Origin: JAWKWH01 sp041397625
GTDB taxonomy: Bacteria; Pseudomonadota; Alphaproteobacteria; Rhizobiales; Rhizobiaceae
Direction of reading: 5' to 3'
Length of the DNA stretch: 64,000 nt
Assembly (NCBI GenBank): GCA_041397625.1
Contig: JAWKWH010000001.1
Location: 682,001-746,000, forward strand
Under the pieces are notes generated by a model. The model searched no databases and had not been told where the DNA came from. It saw nothing but the letters and a program-made list of their open reading frames with translations. A program made the position numbers and the translations under genes. Shown in pieces: positions 26,492-36,280 of the stretch (positions within the stretch are counted from its first letter, which is position 1; each line of letters starts with the position of its first letter).

Positions 26492-27297
26492 GCCCTGCGC
26501 CGACATCCCCGAAGCATTTCCTTTTGAGGCGCGAGGGCGACGTTGCCATCGTCGCGCTCGACCGCCCGGACCGCAAGAACCCGCTGACCTTCAGTTCCTA
26601 CGCCGAGCTGCGCGATTGGTTCCGCGCCCTGCATTACGACGACGACGTCAAGGCGGTGGTGTTCACGTCGAACGGCGGCAACTTCTCGTCGGGCGGCGAC
26701 GTGCACGACATCATCGGCCCGCTGACCAAGATGTCGATGAAGGAGCTGCTGCGCTTTACCCGCATGACCGGCGATCTGGTCAAGGCCATGGTCAATTGCG
26801 GCAAGCCGGTCATCGCCGCCGTCGACGGCATCTGCGTCGGCGCCGGCGCCATCGTCGCCATGGCGTCCGACATGCGCATCGCCACGCCCGAGGCCAAGAC
26901 CGCGTTCCTGTTCACCCGCGTCGGCCTTGCCGGTTGCGACATGGGGGCGTGTGCCATCCTGCCCCGTATCATCGGCCAGGGCCGGGCGTCCGAACTGCTC
27001 TATACCGGCCGCTCGATGAGCGCCGACGAAGGCGAGCGCTGGGGCTTCTTCAACCGTCTCGTGCCTGCCGGAGAACTGGAGGCCGCCGCGGTCGAGCTTG
27101 CCACCCGCATCGCCGCCGGTCCCAACTTCGCGCACATGATGACCAAGACCATGCTGGCGCAGGAATGGTCGATGAGCATCGAGCAAGCGATCGAGGCCGA
27201 GGCGCAGGCGCAGGCGATCTGCATGCAGACCGCCGATTTCGTCCGTGCCTACGACGCCTTCGTCGCCAGGCAGAAACCTGTTTTCGAGGGCGACTGA
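26488..27297 (+). CDS. enoyl-CoA hydratase/isomerase family protein
   Basis: The 269-residue crotonase-fold protein keeps the CoA oxyanion-hole segments GGNFSSGGDVHDI (63-75) and DGICVGAGAIVAMASDMRIA (113-132). Aligned by eye to hydratases, the positions of the two catalytic glutamates read Thr143 and Asp151 (AFLFTRVGLAGCDMGA), so the chemistry may differ from ordinary 2-enoyl-CoA hydration. It is coupled to marR and the dehydrogenase gene by overlaps. In the 2-aminobenzoyl-CoA pathway a relative of this family acts on the non-aromatic ring CoA intermediate. Confidence 0.88.
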   Translation: MSPAPTSPKHFLLRREGDVAIVALDRPDRKNPLTFSSYAELRDWFRALHYDDDVKAVVFTSNGGNFSSGGDVHDIIGPLTKMSMKELLRFTRMTGDLVKAMVNCGKPVIAAVDGICVGAGAIVAMASDMRIATPEAKTAFLFTRVGLAGCDMGACAILPRIIGQGRASELLYTGRSMSADEGERWGFFNRLVPAGELEAAAVELATRIAAGPNFAHMMTKTMLAQEWSMSIEQAIEAEAQAQAICMQTADFVRAYDAFVARQKPVFEGD

Positions 27298-28466
27298 TGG
27301 CTGACCGCTCCTTTCTCGACTGGCCGTTTTTCGAGGACCGGCACCGGGCGCTGGCCGACGCGCTGGAGGCCTGGGCCGAGGCCAATCTCGGCTATGTCGA
27401 CCACGACGACACCGATGCCGCCTGCCGCGACCTCGTCGCCAGCCTCGGCCGCGACGGCTTTCTCGTTCACTCGGCCGTCGATCCGGCCGACGACAATTCA
27501 TCGCTGGATGTGCGTTCGCTTTGTCTGATCCGCGAGACGCTGGCGCGCCACGACGGGCTCGCCGATTTCGCCTTCGCCATGCAGGGGCTCGGCACCGGCG
27601 CGCTCTCGCTGTTCGGCTCGCGCGACCAGAAGCGCGAATGGCTGACGAAGACGCGCGCCGGCGAGGCGATTTCCGCCTTCGCGCTGACCGAGCCGCAATC
27701 GGGCTCAGACGTCGCCAACTCGGCCATGACGGCGGAGCTTTCAGGCAACGAGTTCGTTTTGAACGGCGAGAAGACCTGGATCTCCAATGGCGGCATCGCC
27801 GACATCTATACAGTGTTCGCCCGCACCGGCGAAGCGCCCGGCGCCAGGGGTCTGTCGGCCTTTCTCGTTCCCGCCGGCACGCACGGCTTCGAGGTCGCCG
27901 AGCGGCTTGAGACGATCGCGCCGCACCCGCTGGCGCGGCTGAAATTCGACAATTGCCGCATCCCGGCCTCCGCCCTGATCGGTGAGCGCGGCGCCGGCTT
28001 CCGCGTCGCCATGGGCGTGCTCGACACGTTCCGCACCACGGTCGCCGCCGCCGCGCTCGGCTTTGCCCGCCGGGCGCTTGATGAAGCCGTGTCGCGCGTC
28101 ACCTCGCGCCGGGTGATGGGTGCGCCGCTGTTCGATCTGCAGATGGTGCAGGGCCACATCGCCGACATGGCCGTCGACGTCGATGCCAGCGCACTGCTGG
28201 TCTACCGCGCCGCCTGGGTGAAGGACATGGGCGCGCCGCGCGTCAGCCGCGAGGCGGCGATGGCGAAGCTTTTTTCCACCGACCAGGCGCAGCAGGTCAT
28301 CGACAAGGCGGTGCAGCTTCACGGCGGTGACGGGGTCAGGAGCGGCCACATCGTCGAGCGCCTCTACCGCGACATCCGCGCGCTGCGCATCTACGAGGGC
28401 GCCTCCGACGTGCAGAAGGTCATCATCGCCCGGCAGACGCTCGCCGGCCAGGGAGGAATGGCATGA
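27297..28466 (+). CDS. acyl-CoA dehydrogenase family protein
   Basis: The 389-residue flavoprotein has the acyl-CoA dehydrogenase layout: an N-terminal helical domain, then SAFALTEPQSGSDVANSA (FAD/substrate segment), KTWISNGGIAD, and the C-terminal helical domain. The catalytic base is Glu367 in RIYEGASDVQ. The ATG overlaps the previous stop by one base and the next gene overlaps this one by four, so it is firmly in the operon. It likely oxidises an alicyclic or dicarboxylic acyl-CoA made from the reduced ring. Confidence 0.92.
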   Translation: MADRSFLDWPFFEDRHRALADALEAWAEANLGYVDHDDTDAACRDLVASLGRDGFLVHSAVDPADDNSSLDVRSLCLIRETLARHDGLADFAFAMQGLGTGALSLFGSRDQKREWLTKTRAGEAISAFALTEPQSGSDVANSAMTAELSGNEFVLNGEKTWISNGGIADIYTVFARTGEAPGARGLSAFLVPAGTHGFEVAERLETIAPHPLARLKFDNCRIPASALIGERGAGFRVAMGVLDTFRTTVAAAALGFARRALDEAVSRVTSRRVMGAPLFDLQMVQGHIADMAVDVDASALLVYRAAWVKDMGAPRVSREAAMAKLFSTDQAQQVIDKAVQLHGGDGVRSGHIVERLYRDIRALRIYEGASDVQKVIIARQTLAGQGGMA

Positions 28467-30094
28467 CATCGCTCGGACCGACGGCGCATACCGATACCTT
28501 TGCGCGCGACAACCTGCCGCCCGAAGACCAGTGGCCGGATTTCCTGCTCGACCGCTTCGCCTATCCCGACCACATCAATGCCGGCGTCGAGATGACCGAC
28601 CGCATGGTGGAAAAGGGCTTCGGCGACCGCACTGCGCTGATCGGCAACGGCCGCCGCCGCACCTACAAGGAACTCGCCGACTGGACCAACAGGCTGGCGC
28701 ACGCGCTCGTTTCCGACCTAGGCGTCAAGCCGGGCAACCGCGTGCTCATCCGCTCGGCCAACAACCCGGCCATGGTTGCCTGCTGGCTGGCCGCCACCAA
28801 GGTCGGCGCCGTGGTCGTCAACACCATGCCGATGCTGCGCGCCGGCGAGCTTGCCAAGATCGTCGACAAGGCCCAGATTTCGCACGCGCTCTGCGACACC
28901 CGGCTGATGGAGGAGCTTGTCGCCTGCGGCAAGGACAGCAAGTTCCTGAAGACCGTCGTCGGCTTCGACGGCACCGCCAATCACGATGCCGAGCTTGACC
29001 GGCTGGCGCTGGAAAAGCCGGTCGTCTTCGAGGCCGTCCGGACTGGCCGCGACGATGTCGCGCTGCTCGGATTTACCTCCGGCACCACCGGCGCGCCTAA
29101 GGCGACCATGCATTTCCACCGCGACCTGCTGATCATCGCCGACGGCTATGCCAGGGAGGTTCTCGGCGTCGTGCCCGACGACGTGTTCGTCGGCTCGCCG
29201 CCGCTCGCCTTCACCTTCGGCCTCGGCGGACTGGCGATCTTTCCGCTGCGTTTCGGCGCCACGGCAACGCTGCTCGAAACCGCCTCGCCACCCAACATGA
29301 TCGAGATCATCGAGAAGTACAAAGCCACCGTCTGCTTCACCGCGCCGACCGCCTACCGCGCCATGCTGGCGGCGATGGAGGAGGGCGCCGACCTGTCGAG
29401 CCTGCGCGCCGCGGTTTCAGCCGGCGAGACGCTGCCCGCCCCGGTCTATGACGACTGGATGGCCAAGACCGGCAAGCCGATGCTCGACGGCATCGGCGCC
29501 ACCGAGATGCTGCACATCTTCATTTCCAACCGGTTCGACGATCACCGCCCGGCCTGCACCGGCAAGCCGGTCGCGGGCTACGAGGCCATGGTCGTCGACG
29601 AGGACGGCGCCGAGGTGCCGGCGGGCACCGTCGGACGCCTCGCCGTGCGCGGGCCGACCGGCTGCCGCTACCTCGCCGACGATCGCCAGAAGGGCTACGT
29701 CGTCGACGGCTGGAACATCACCGGCGATTCCTTTTCCATGGACGAGGACGGCTATTTCCATTTCGCCGCGCGCAACGACGACATGATCATCTCGTCCGGC
29801 TACAACATTGCCGGCCCGGAAGTGGAGGCCGCCTTGCTGTCGCATGCCGATGTCGCCGAATGCGCGGTCATCGGCGTGCCCGACGAAGCGCGTGGCGCCA
29901 TCGTCGAGGCCCATGTCGTGCTGAAAGCCGGCGTCGAGCCGTCCGACCTGCAGGTCAAGCGCCTGCAGGACCACGTCAAGGCGGTGATCGCGCCCTACAA
30001 ATATCCGCGCTCGGTCAGGTTTTGCAGCGAACTGCCGAAAACCCAGACGGGCAAGATTCAGCGCTTTCGCTTGCGCGAGGATGCCAAGCCGTGA
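28463..30094 (+). CDS. aryl-CoA ligase, probable 2-aminobenzoate-CoA ligase
   Basis: The 543-residue AMP-forming ligase has the P-loop TSGTTGAPK (205-213), an IGATEMLHIF segment (A5-like), the hinge region DGYFHFAARNDDMIISSGYNIAGPEVEAAL and the adenylation lysine K531 in TQTGKIQRF. Overall it reads as the benzoate/2-aminobenzoate-CoA ligase group rather than fatty acyl ligases. It would activate the imported aromatic acid to its CoA thioester. The substrate assignment rests on the neighbouring 2-aminobenzoyl-CoA monooxygenase/reductase-type fusion; benzoate or salicylate are alternatives. Confidence 0.85.
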   Translation: MTSLGPTAHTDTFARDNLPPEDQWPDFLLDRFAYPDHINAGVEMTDRMVEKGFGDRTALIGNGRRRTYKELADWTNRLAHALVSDLGVKPGNRVLIRSANNPAMVACWLAATKVGAVVVNTMPMLRAGELAKIVDKAQISHALCDTRLMEELVACGKDSKFLKTVVGFDGTANHDAELDRLALEKPVVFEAVRTGRDDVALLGFTSGTTGAPKATMHFHRDLLIIADGYAREVLGVVPDDVFVGSPPLAFTFGLGGLAIFPLRFGATATLLETASPPNMIEIIEKYKATVCFTAPTAYRAMLAAMEEGADLSSLRAAVSAGETLPAPVYDDWMAKTGKPMLDGIGATEMLHIFISNRFDDHRPACTGKPVAGYEAMVVDEDGAEVPAGTVGRLAVRGPTGCRYLADDRQKGYVVDGWNITGDSFSMDEDGYFHFAARNDDMIISSGYNIAGPEVEAALLSHADVAECAVIGVPDEARGAIVEAHVVLKAGVEPSDLQVKRLQDHVKAVIAPYKYPRSVRFCSELPKTQTGKIQRFRLREDAKP

Positions 30095-30118
30095 TCGGAT
30101 AGGGAACCGGGGAAGTAT

Positions 30119-30136
30119 CCGGGACGAAAGTCCCGG
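30119..30136 (+). other. intercistronic hairpin with GAAA tetraloop
   Basis: CCGGGAC pairs perfectly with GTCCCGG across a GAAA loop. It sits between the ligase and binding-protein genes and has no T tract. Such hairpins often stabilise the 3' end of the upstream message or separate a highly expressed binding-protein segment; that role is inferred. Confidence 0.5.
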
Positions 30137-30177
30137 CCGACTTTGACGACGGTTGAACAACAACGGGAGAGAAGCTG

Positions 30178-31314
30178 ATGAACAAACGCAAACTGATCGC
30201 CGCCGCCGCGGCGCTGCTGATGGCCACGGCCGCCAATGCGGCCGATGTCAAGGTCGGCATGATCACCACGCTTTCGGGCGGTGGTGCCGGGCTTGGCATC
30301 GACGTGCGCGACGGCTTCATGCTGGCGGTCAAGCAGAATGGCGAGGGCAAGGTGGAAGTGGTGGTCGAGGACGACCAGCGCAAGCCCGACATCGCCGTGC
30401 AACTGGCCGACAAGATGGTCCAGTCCGACAAGGTCGACGTGCTGACCGGCATCATCTGGTCGAATCTCGCCATGGCCGTCGTGCCGGCCGTAACCGCGCA
30501 GGGCAAGTTCTACCTGTCGCCCAATGCCGGCCCCTCGGCCCTCGCCGGCGCCGGCTGCAGCGCCAACTATTTCAACGTGTCCTGGCAGAACGACGCCATG
30601 TCCGAGGCTGCCGGTAACTATCTGTCCGAGCAGGGTGTCGGCAAGGTGTTCCTGATGGCGCCGAACTATCCGGCCGGCAAGGACATGATGTCGGGCTTCA
30701 AGCGCTTCTACAAGGGCGAGGTCGTCGAGGAGGTCTACACCAAGCTCGGCCAGACCGACTATGCCGCCGAAATCGCCCAGATCCGCGCGTCGGGCGCCGA
30801 CATGGTGTATTACTTCCTGCCGGGAGGCATGGGCATCTCGTTCATGAAGCAGTATGCCGATTCGGGCGTCGACGTGGCGGTTATGGGCCCGTCCTTCAGC
30901 CTCAGCCAGGACGTGCTCGGCGCGATCGGCGATGCGGCGATCGGCGCCAAGAACACCTCGCACTGGTCGAAGGACATCGACAACGAGGCCAACAAGAAGT
31001 TCGTCGAGACCTTCCAGGCCGAGTATGGCCGGCTGCCGTCGATCTATGCGTCGCAGGGCTACGACACGGCCAACCTGTTGATCTCGGCCATCGGCAAGGC
31101 CGACGTCAAGGACGCCGACGCCTTCCGCGCGGCATTGAAGGAAGCCGACTTCGCTTCGACCCGCGGCAAGTTCAAGTTCGGGCCCAACAACCACCCGATC
31201 CAGGACATCTTCGTGCGCGAGGTGGTCAAGGAAGGCGACGTGGTGACCAACAAGATCATCGGTGTCGCCGCCACCGATCACACCGACGCCTACGCCGCCG
31301 ACTGCAAGATGTAG
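30178..31314 (+). CDS. ABC transporter substrate-binding protein (branched-chain/aromatic acid type)
   Basis: This 378-residue periplasmic protein has a Sec signal peptide (cleavage after ANA, near residue 22). The LivK-like type I binding fold opens with VKVGMITTLSGGGAGLGIDVRDGFMLAV. Later segments include YAAEIAQIRASGADMVYYFLPG and SIYASQGYDTANLL. A GGGAGAGAAG ribosome site precedes the ATG. Members of this subgroup capture branched-chain amino acids or aromatic acids; next to aryl-CoA genes, an aromatic acid is the better guess. Confidence 0.92.
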   Translation: MNKRKLIAAAAALLMATAANAADVKVGMITTLSGGGAGLGIDVRDGFMLAVKQNGEGKVEVVVEDDQRKPDIAVQLADKMVQSDKVDVLTGIIWSNLAMAVVPAVTAQGKFYLSPNAGPSALAGAGCSANYFNVSWQNDAMSEAAGNYLSEQGVGKVFLMAPNYPAGKDMMSGFKRFYKGEVVEEVYTKLGQTDYAAEIAQIRASGADMVYYFLPGGMGISFMKQYADSGVDVAVMGPSFSLSQDVLGAIGDAAIGAKNTSHWSKDIDNEANKKFVETFQAEYGRLPSIYASQGYDTANLLISAIGKADVKDADAFRAALKEADFASTRGKFKFGPNNHPIQDIFVREVVKEGDVVTNKIIGVAATDHTDAYAADCKM

Positions 31315-31326
31315 GCGGAAACCGAT

Positions 31327-31353
31327 CGGGCCGCCGTCACCGGCGGCGGCCCG
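31327..31353 (+). other. strong hairpin after the binding-protein gene
   Basis: CGGGCCGCCG pairs with CGGCGG...GGCCCG around a TCAC loop, with a three-base bulge. It is followed only by GGCTTTGC, so it may act as a leaky terminator or RNA stabiliser that makes the binding protein more abundant than the permeases. Confidence 0.45.
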
Positions 31354-31375
31354 GCTTTGCGACGGCGGGCTCTTC

Positions 31376-32293
31376 ATGTCTCTGATCCTCCTTATCGAGC
31401 AGGTGCTCAACGGTCTGCAGTTCGGCATCATGCTGTTTCTGATGGCGGCCGGGCTGACGCTGATCTTCGGCGTCATGGGACTGATCAACCTGGCGCACGG
31501 CTCGCTCTACATGGTCGGTGCGTTTGCCTGCGCCGCCGTCGCCGCGGCCACGGGTTCGTTCTGGCTCGGTCTCGTCGCCAGTCTCGTTGCCGCCGCCATG
31601 GCCGGCGTGATCGTCGAGATGCTGGTGATCCGCAGGCTCTATGACCGCGACCACCTCGACCAGGTGCTGGCCACCTTCGCGCTGATCCTCGTCTTCTCCG
31701 AGGGTACGCGCTTCGTCTTCGGCTCGTTCCCGCTCTACCTCAACGTGCCGTCGCTGCTGGCCGGCCCGGTAACGCTGCCGGGCGGCATCGAATATCCCGC
31801 CTATCGCTTCGCCATCATCGTCGCCGGCCTCGCCATCGCCGCCGGCCTTTTTCTCCTGATCGCCAGGACCCGGCTCGGCATCCGCATCCGCGCCGGCGAG
31901 AACGACCGCGAGATGATCGCCGCCCTCGGCGTCGATATCTCCATGCTCTACACCATGGTCTTCGCGCTCGGCGCCGCGCTCGCCGGCTTTGCCGGCGCGC
32001 TGGTCGGCGCCATCCAGTCGGTGCAGGTCGGCATGGGCGAGCCGGTGCTGATCCTCGCCTTCGTCGTCATCGTTATCGGCGGCATCGGCTCGATCAAGGG
32101 TGCGCTGGTCGGCGCCATCCTCGTCGGCCTCACCGATACGCTCGGCCGCGTGCTGCTGCCGCTCTTCTTCGGCGGTTTCATGAGCGCGTCGGCGGCAACG
32201 TCCATCGGCGCGGCGCTGGCCTCGATGCTGATCTACATCCTGATGGCGGCGGTGCTGATCGTCCGCCCGCAGGGCCTGTTCGGAACCGCCTGA
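31376..32293 (+). CDS. branched-chain-type ABC transporter permease (LivH family)
   Basis: The 305-residue permease has about eight membrane spans, with the family start LLIEQVLNGLQFGIMLFLMAAGLTLIFGVMGLINLAHG. The cytoplasmic coupling loop RIRAGENDREMIAALGVDI lies near residue 168. The ATG at 31376 is the first in frame after the intercistronic hairpin. It works with the LivM-type permease that follows one base after its stop. Confidence 0.94.
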   Translation: MSLILLIEQVLNGLQFGIMLFLMAAGLTLIFGVMGLINLAHGSLYMVGAFACAAVAAATGSFWLGLVASLVAAAMAGVIVEMLVIRRLYDRDHLDQVLATFALILVFSEGTRFVFGSFPLYLNVPSLLAGPVTLPGGIEYPAYRFAIIVAGLAIAAGLFLLIARTRLGIRIRAGENDREMIAALGVDISMLYTMVFALGAALAGFAGALVGAIQSVQVGMGEPVLILAFVVIVIGGIGSIKGALVGAILVGLTDTLGRVLLPLFFGGFMSASAATSIGAALASMLIYILMAAVLIVRPQGLFGTA

Positions 32294-32294
32294 C

Positions 32295-33270
32295 ATGCGG
32301 CGCGAAACCATCGTCAACATCGTCCTTGCCGCCGGCTTCCTCGCCGTACCGCTGGTCGCCTGGTTCATCGACGAGCCCTTCATCGTCACGCTGGCGACGC
32401 GCGTCGCCATCCTGGCGCTTGCCGGCGTCGGCCTGAACATCGCGCTCGGCTATGGCGGCCTGGTCTCCTTCGGCCACGCGGCGTTTTTCGGCCTCGGCGG
32501 CTATGCGATGGGCGTGCTTGCGAGCCACGCCCAGAACTTCGAGCCGCTGGCGACATGGCCGTTCGAGGTTTCGGGCACCAAGTCGATGCTCGTCATCTGG
32601 CTCGTGGCGCTGATCGTCAGCGGTCTTGCCGCCGCGGTCATCGGCGCCCTGTCGCTGCGCACCGGTGGCGTCTATTTCATCATGATCACGCTTGCCTTCG
32701 CGCAGATGCTGTTCTTCTTCACCATTTCCTGGCCCGCCTATGGCGGCGAGGACGGCCTGTCGATCTATGTGCGCAATTCTTTTCCCGGCCTCAACACGCT
32801 CGATCCGATCCAGTTCTTTGCCGTCTGCGCGGCGGTGCTGTTTGCCGCCATCTTCCTGTCCGGCCGGCTGGTGCGGTCGCATTTCGGCCTGGCGCTGCAG
32901 TCGGCGCGCCAGAATGCCGAGAGGGTCGAGGCCGTCGGTATCCGGCCCTTCGACGTGCGCCTTGCCGCCTTCATCGCCTCGGGCATGGTGACCGGCCTTG
33001 CCGGCGCGCTGTTCGCCGACTTGAACCGCTTCGTCAGCCCGGCGATGTTTTCCTGGCAGACCAGCGGCGAGATCATCGTCTTCGTGATCCTCGGCGGTGT
33101 CGGGCGGCTGTTTGGTCCGCTTGCCGGCGCCGCCCTGTTCATCCTGCTGGAACACTGGCTCGGCGGATTGACCACCTATTGGCAGTTCCTGCTCGGCCTG
33201 CTGCTGCTCGGCGTCGTCTTGTTCTTTCGCGGCGGGTTGATAGGCACGTTGGCGGGTCGCGAGGTGGCGC

Positions 33271-33278
<8 letters not shown>
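32295..33278 (+). CDS. branched-chain-type ABC transporter permease (LivM family)
   Basis: The 327-residue permease has the LivM hallmarks GVGLNIALGYGGLVSFGHAAFFGLGGYAMG near residue 38, GGVYFIMITLAFAQM near 117, and the coupling segment QSARQNAERVEAVGIRPFDVRLAAF near 207. It overlaps the following ATPase gene by eight bases. Together with the LivH-type protein it forms the membrane channel. Confidence 0.94.
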
Positions 33279-34022
<744 letters not shown>

Positions 34023-34026
<4 letters not shown>

Positions 34027-34715
34027 GCGCGCTGCTCGAACTGTCCGGCGTCACCGCCTTCTACGGCGACAGCCAGGCGCTGTTCGGCGTCGATCTGGCG
34101 GTCGCGGAGGGAGAGGTTGTGGCGCTGATGGGTCGCAACGGCATGGGCAAGACGACGACGATCAGGACGATCACCCGCATGATGCCGCATCGCGAGGGCG
34201 AGATCAGGCTCTCGGGAACCTCGCTAGCCCGCATTCCCTCGCACAAGGCGGCAAGGCTCGGGCTCGGACTGGTGCCCGAAGGCCGGCGCTGTTTCGTGAC
34301 CCTGACGGTTGAGGAGAACCTGGTTGCCGCCGCCCGGCCCGGCGACTGGGACTTCAAGGCCGTCGCCGACCTGTTCCCGCGCCTCGCCGAGCGCCGCGCC
34401 CAGAAGGCCGGATCGCTGTCCGGCGGCGAGCAGCAGATGCTGGCGATCGGCCGGGCGCTGATGACCAATCCGAAGCTCCTCATCCTCGACGAGGCGACCG
34501 AGGGGCTTGCCCCCGTGGTGCGCCACGAGATCTGGTCCGCGATTTCCAGGTTGAAGGCCGAGACCGGCCTGTCGATCCTGGTCGTCGACAAATCGCTGAA
34601 GGAGCTGTCCCGCATCGCCGACCACGCCGTCATCCTCGAAAGGGGCGCCACGGTCTGGGCCGGACCGACCGCCGGCCTGACGGCCGAACTGACCGACCGC
34701 TATCTCGGTGTCTGA
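34023..34715 (+). CDS. ABC transporter ATP-binding protein (LivF family)
   Basis: The 230-residue ATPase has Walker A GRNGMGKTT (37-45), signature LSGGEQQMLAIGRAL and Walker B LLILDEATEGLAP. Translation starts at a GTG that overlaps the LivG stop (GTGA, 34023-34026). It is the second nucleotide-binding subunit of the importer. Confidence 0.94.
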
Positions 34716-34737
34716 TACGTGCAGGGAGAACGAACAC

Positions 34738-35136
34738 ATGGGTCATGAAATCATCCAGCCGGAGGGTTGGCTTCCGGCAAAGGGCTACGCCAACGGCGTG
34801 CTCGCGCGCGACGGCACGCTCTACATTGGCGGCCAGATCGGCTGGAACGGCCGGCAGGTGTTCGAAAGCCACGATTTCATCGGCCAGATGACCCAGGCGC
34901 TGCGCAATATCGTTGCGGTGGTGGAACAGGCCGGCAGCCGCGTCGAGGACATCACGCGGCTCAACTGGTACGTCACCGACAAGAAGGAATATCTCGCCCG
35001 GCAGGCCGAAGTCGGCCAGGCCTATCGCGAGGTGATGGGACGGCACTTTCCGGCCATGACGATGGTGGTGGTGGCAGGCCTTGTCGAGGACGAGGCGCTG
35101 ATCGAGATCGAGGCGACGGCGGTGCTGGCGCGCTGA
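34738..35136 (+). CDS. RidA (YjgF/YER057c/UK114) family protein
   Basis: This 132-residue protein has the RidA trimer fold pattern: GYANGVLARDGTLYIGGQIGW, ALRNIVAVVEQAG, DITRLNWYVTDKKEYL and the C-terminal VVVAGLVEDEALIEIEATAVL. RidA proteins hydrolyse reactive enamines and imines to ketones plus ammonia. The ATG at 34738 has AGGGAGAA upstream and follows the LivF gene by 22 bases. In 2-aminobenzoate degradation the monooxygenase/reductase product is an enamine, so this protein could release the amino group; related small proteins accompany that pathway elsewhere. The classical arginine position should be checked. Confidence 0.85.
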   Translation: MGHEIIQPEGWLPAKGYANGVLARDGTLYIGGQIGWNGRQVFESHDFIGQMTQALRNIVAVVEQAGSRVEDITRLNWYVTDKKEYLARQAEVGQAYREVMGRHFPAMTMVVVAGLVEDEALIEIEATAVLAR

Positions 35137-35166
35137 GTTGCCTGACTCCCGTCGAGATGGACTGCC

Positions 35167-36228
35167 CTACTCGCAGTGCCTTGCAGCGTTGAGCGCGGCC
35201 ATGCGCCGTTGCGGATCGAGCGCGCCGATGCGTTCGACCGCCCGGTAGAAGCGCTCATAGTCACCGCGGCAGATGTCGAGCAGGCGGGTGAATGCCGGCA
35301 CGTTGTCGTTGTAGACGGCGATCGTTGCCAGCTTGGCATTGTTGATCGGTCCGTCGAACCACTGGTCGTAGCCGGCAAAACCGTTCCAGCGGCCGTCGCG
35401 CAACCGCCGGTAGCGGGTGCGCAGTCGGGCGATCGCCGCTTCCTTGGCGGCGCGTTTTTCCGCATCGCCGCCATGGCCCGCATAGATAGCCCCCAGCTCC
35501 TTCTGGGTTCGGGCGACAAGCGCGACGAAATCCTTCGAGCGCCGCCGCGACGCCCGGTATTCGCGCAGGTCCGCGCCATTGCCGCGGCTCTCCAGCCAGG
35601 CGACCGTACCGGTGCGTTCGACCGCCATGGCGAAGGATTCGTTGAAACGTGAATCGCCTGCGACATAGACCCGTTGGTGGGTGAGTTCATGGAAGATCAC
35701 TTCCGCCAGATAGGTCTCGCCGTGGCGCAGCATCGTGTTCAGCAGCGGATCGGCGAACATGCCGAGCGTCGAATAGGCCGGAATGCCGCCGACATGGACG
35801 TCGAAACCCTCGGCGCGCACGTCCTCGGCGAACTTTTCCGCCGCCTCCTTCGAGAAATAACCGCGATAGGGCACGCAGCCCATCACCGGAAAGCACCATG
35901 TGTGCGGCTCCAGCGACAGTTCCGGCGCTGCGAACACCGCCCACGAAACAAAGTCGCGGCCGGTATCGACATAGTTGCGATAGCTGGCATTGTCGGGAAG
36001 CGCCAGTTCCTCGGTGGCAAACGCGCGGATGTCGCGTGCCAGCGACAGCCGGTCCCTGAGCGGCTTCGGCTGCCTCGGATCGTCGACCAGCCCGTCGATC
36101 GGCCGGCCTGCGGCGACGATGTTGAGATGTCCGCTGATCGACTGCGCGTAGTAGGAAACGGCCGTGCAGCCGCCGAGTGCCGGCAGGCAGCATACCGCGA
36201 TCACCATGACCCAACGCCCGATCGTCAT
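35167..36228 (-). CDS. putative aminopeptidase lipoprotein (zinc peptidase, Aminopep family)
   Basis: The 353-residue protein has a lipoprotein signal with lipobox LGGC (Cys21), then the family's SGHLNIVAAGRPI and DFVSWAVFAAPELSL segments. The zinc site is HELTH at 180-184, with a downstream glutamate in RFNESFA (about 197) as probable third ligand. It would sit on a membrane facing the periplasm. I start at the ATG at 36228; a longer open frame adds 21 basic residues with no signal. It lies within the catabolic island but converges on ridA, and I see no functional link. Confidence 0.85.
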   Translation of the reverse strand: MTIGRWVMVIAVCCLPALGGCTAVSYYAQSISGHLNIVAAGRPIDGLVDDPRQPKPLRDRLSLARDIRAFATEELALPDNASYRNYVDTGRDFVSWAVFAAPELSLEPHTWCFPVMGCVPYRGYFSKEAAEKFAEDVRAEGFDVHVGGIPAYSTLGMFADPLLNTMLRHGETYLAEVIFHELTHQRVYVAGDSRFNESFAMAVERTGTVAWLESRGNGADLREYRASRRRSKDFVALVARTQKELGAIYAGHGGDAEKRAAKEAAIARLRTRYRRLRDGRWNGFAGYDQWFDGPINNAKLATIAVYNDNVPAFTRLLDICRGDYERFYRAVERIGALDPQRRMAALNAARHCE

Positions 36229-36280
36229 GGCGCGGACGTTAGAGGTTTTGTCGTGCAAATGGAATTGTCGGGCGGTGGAA

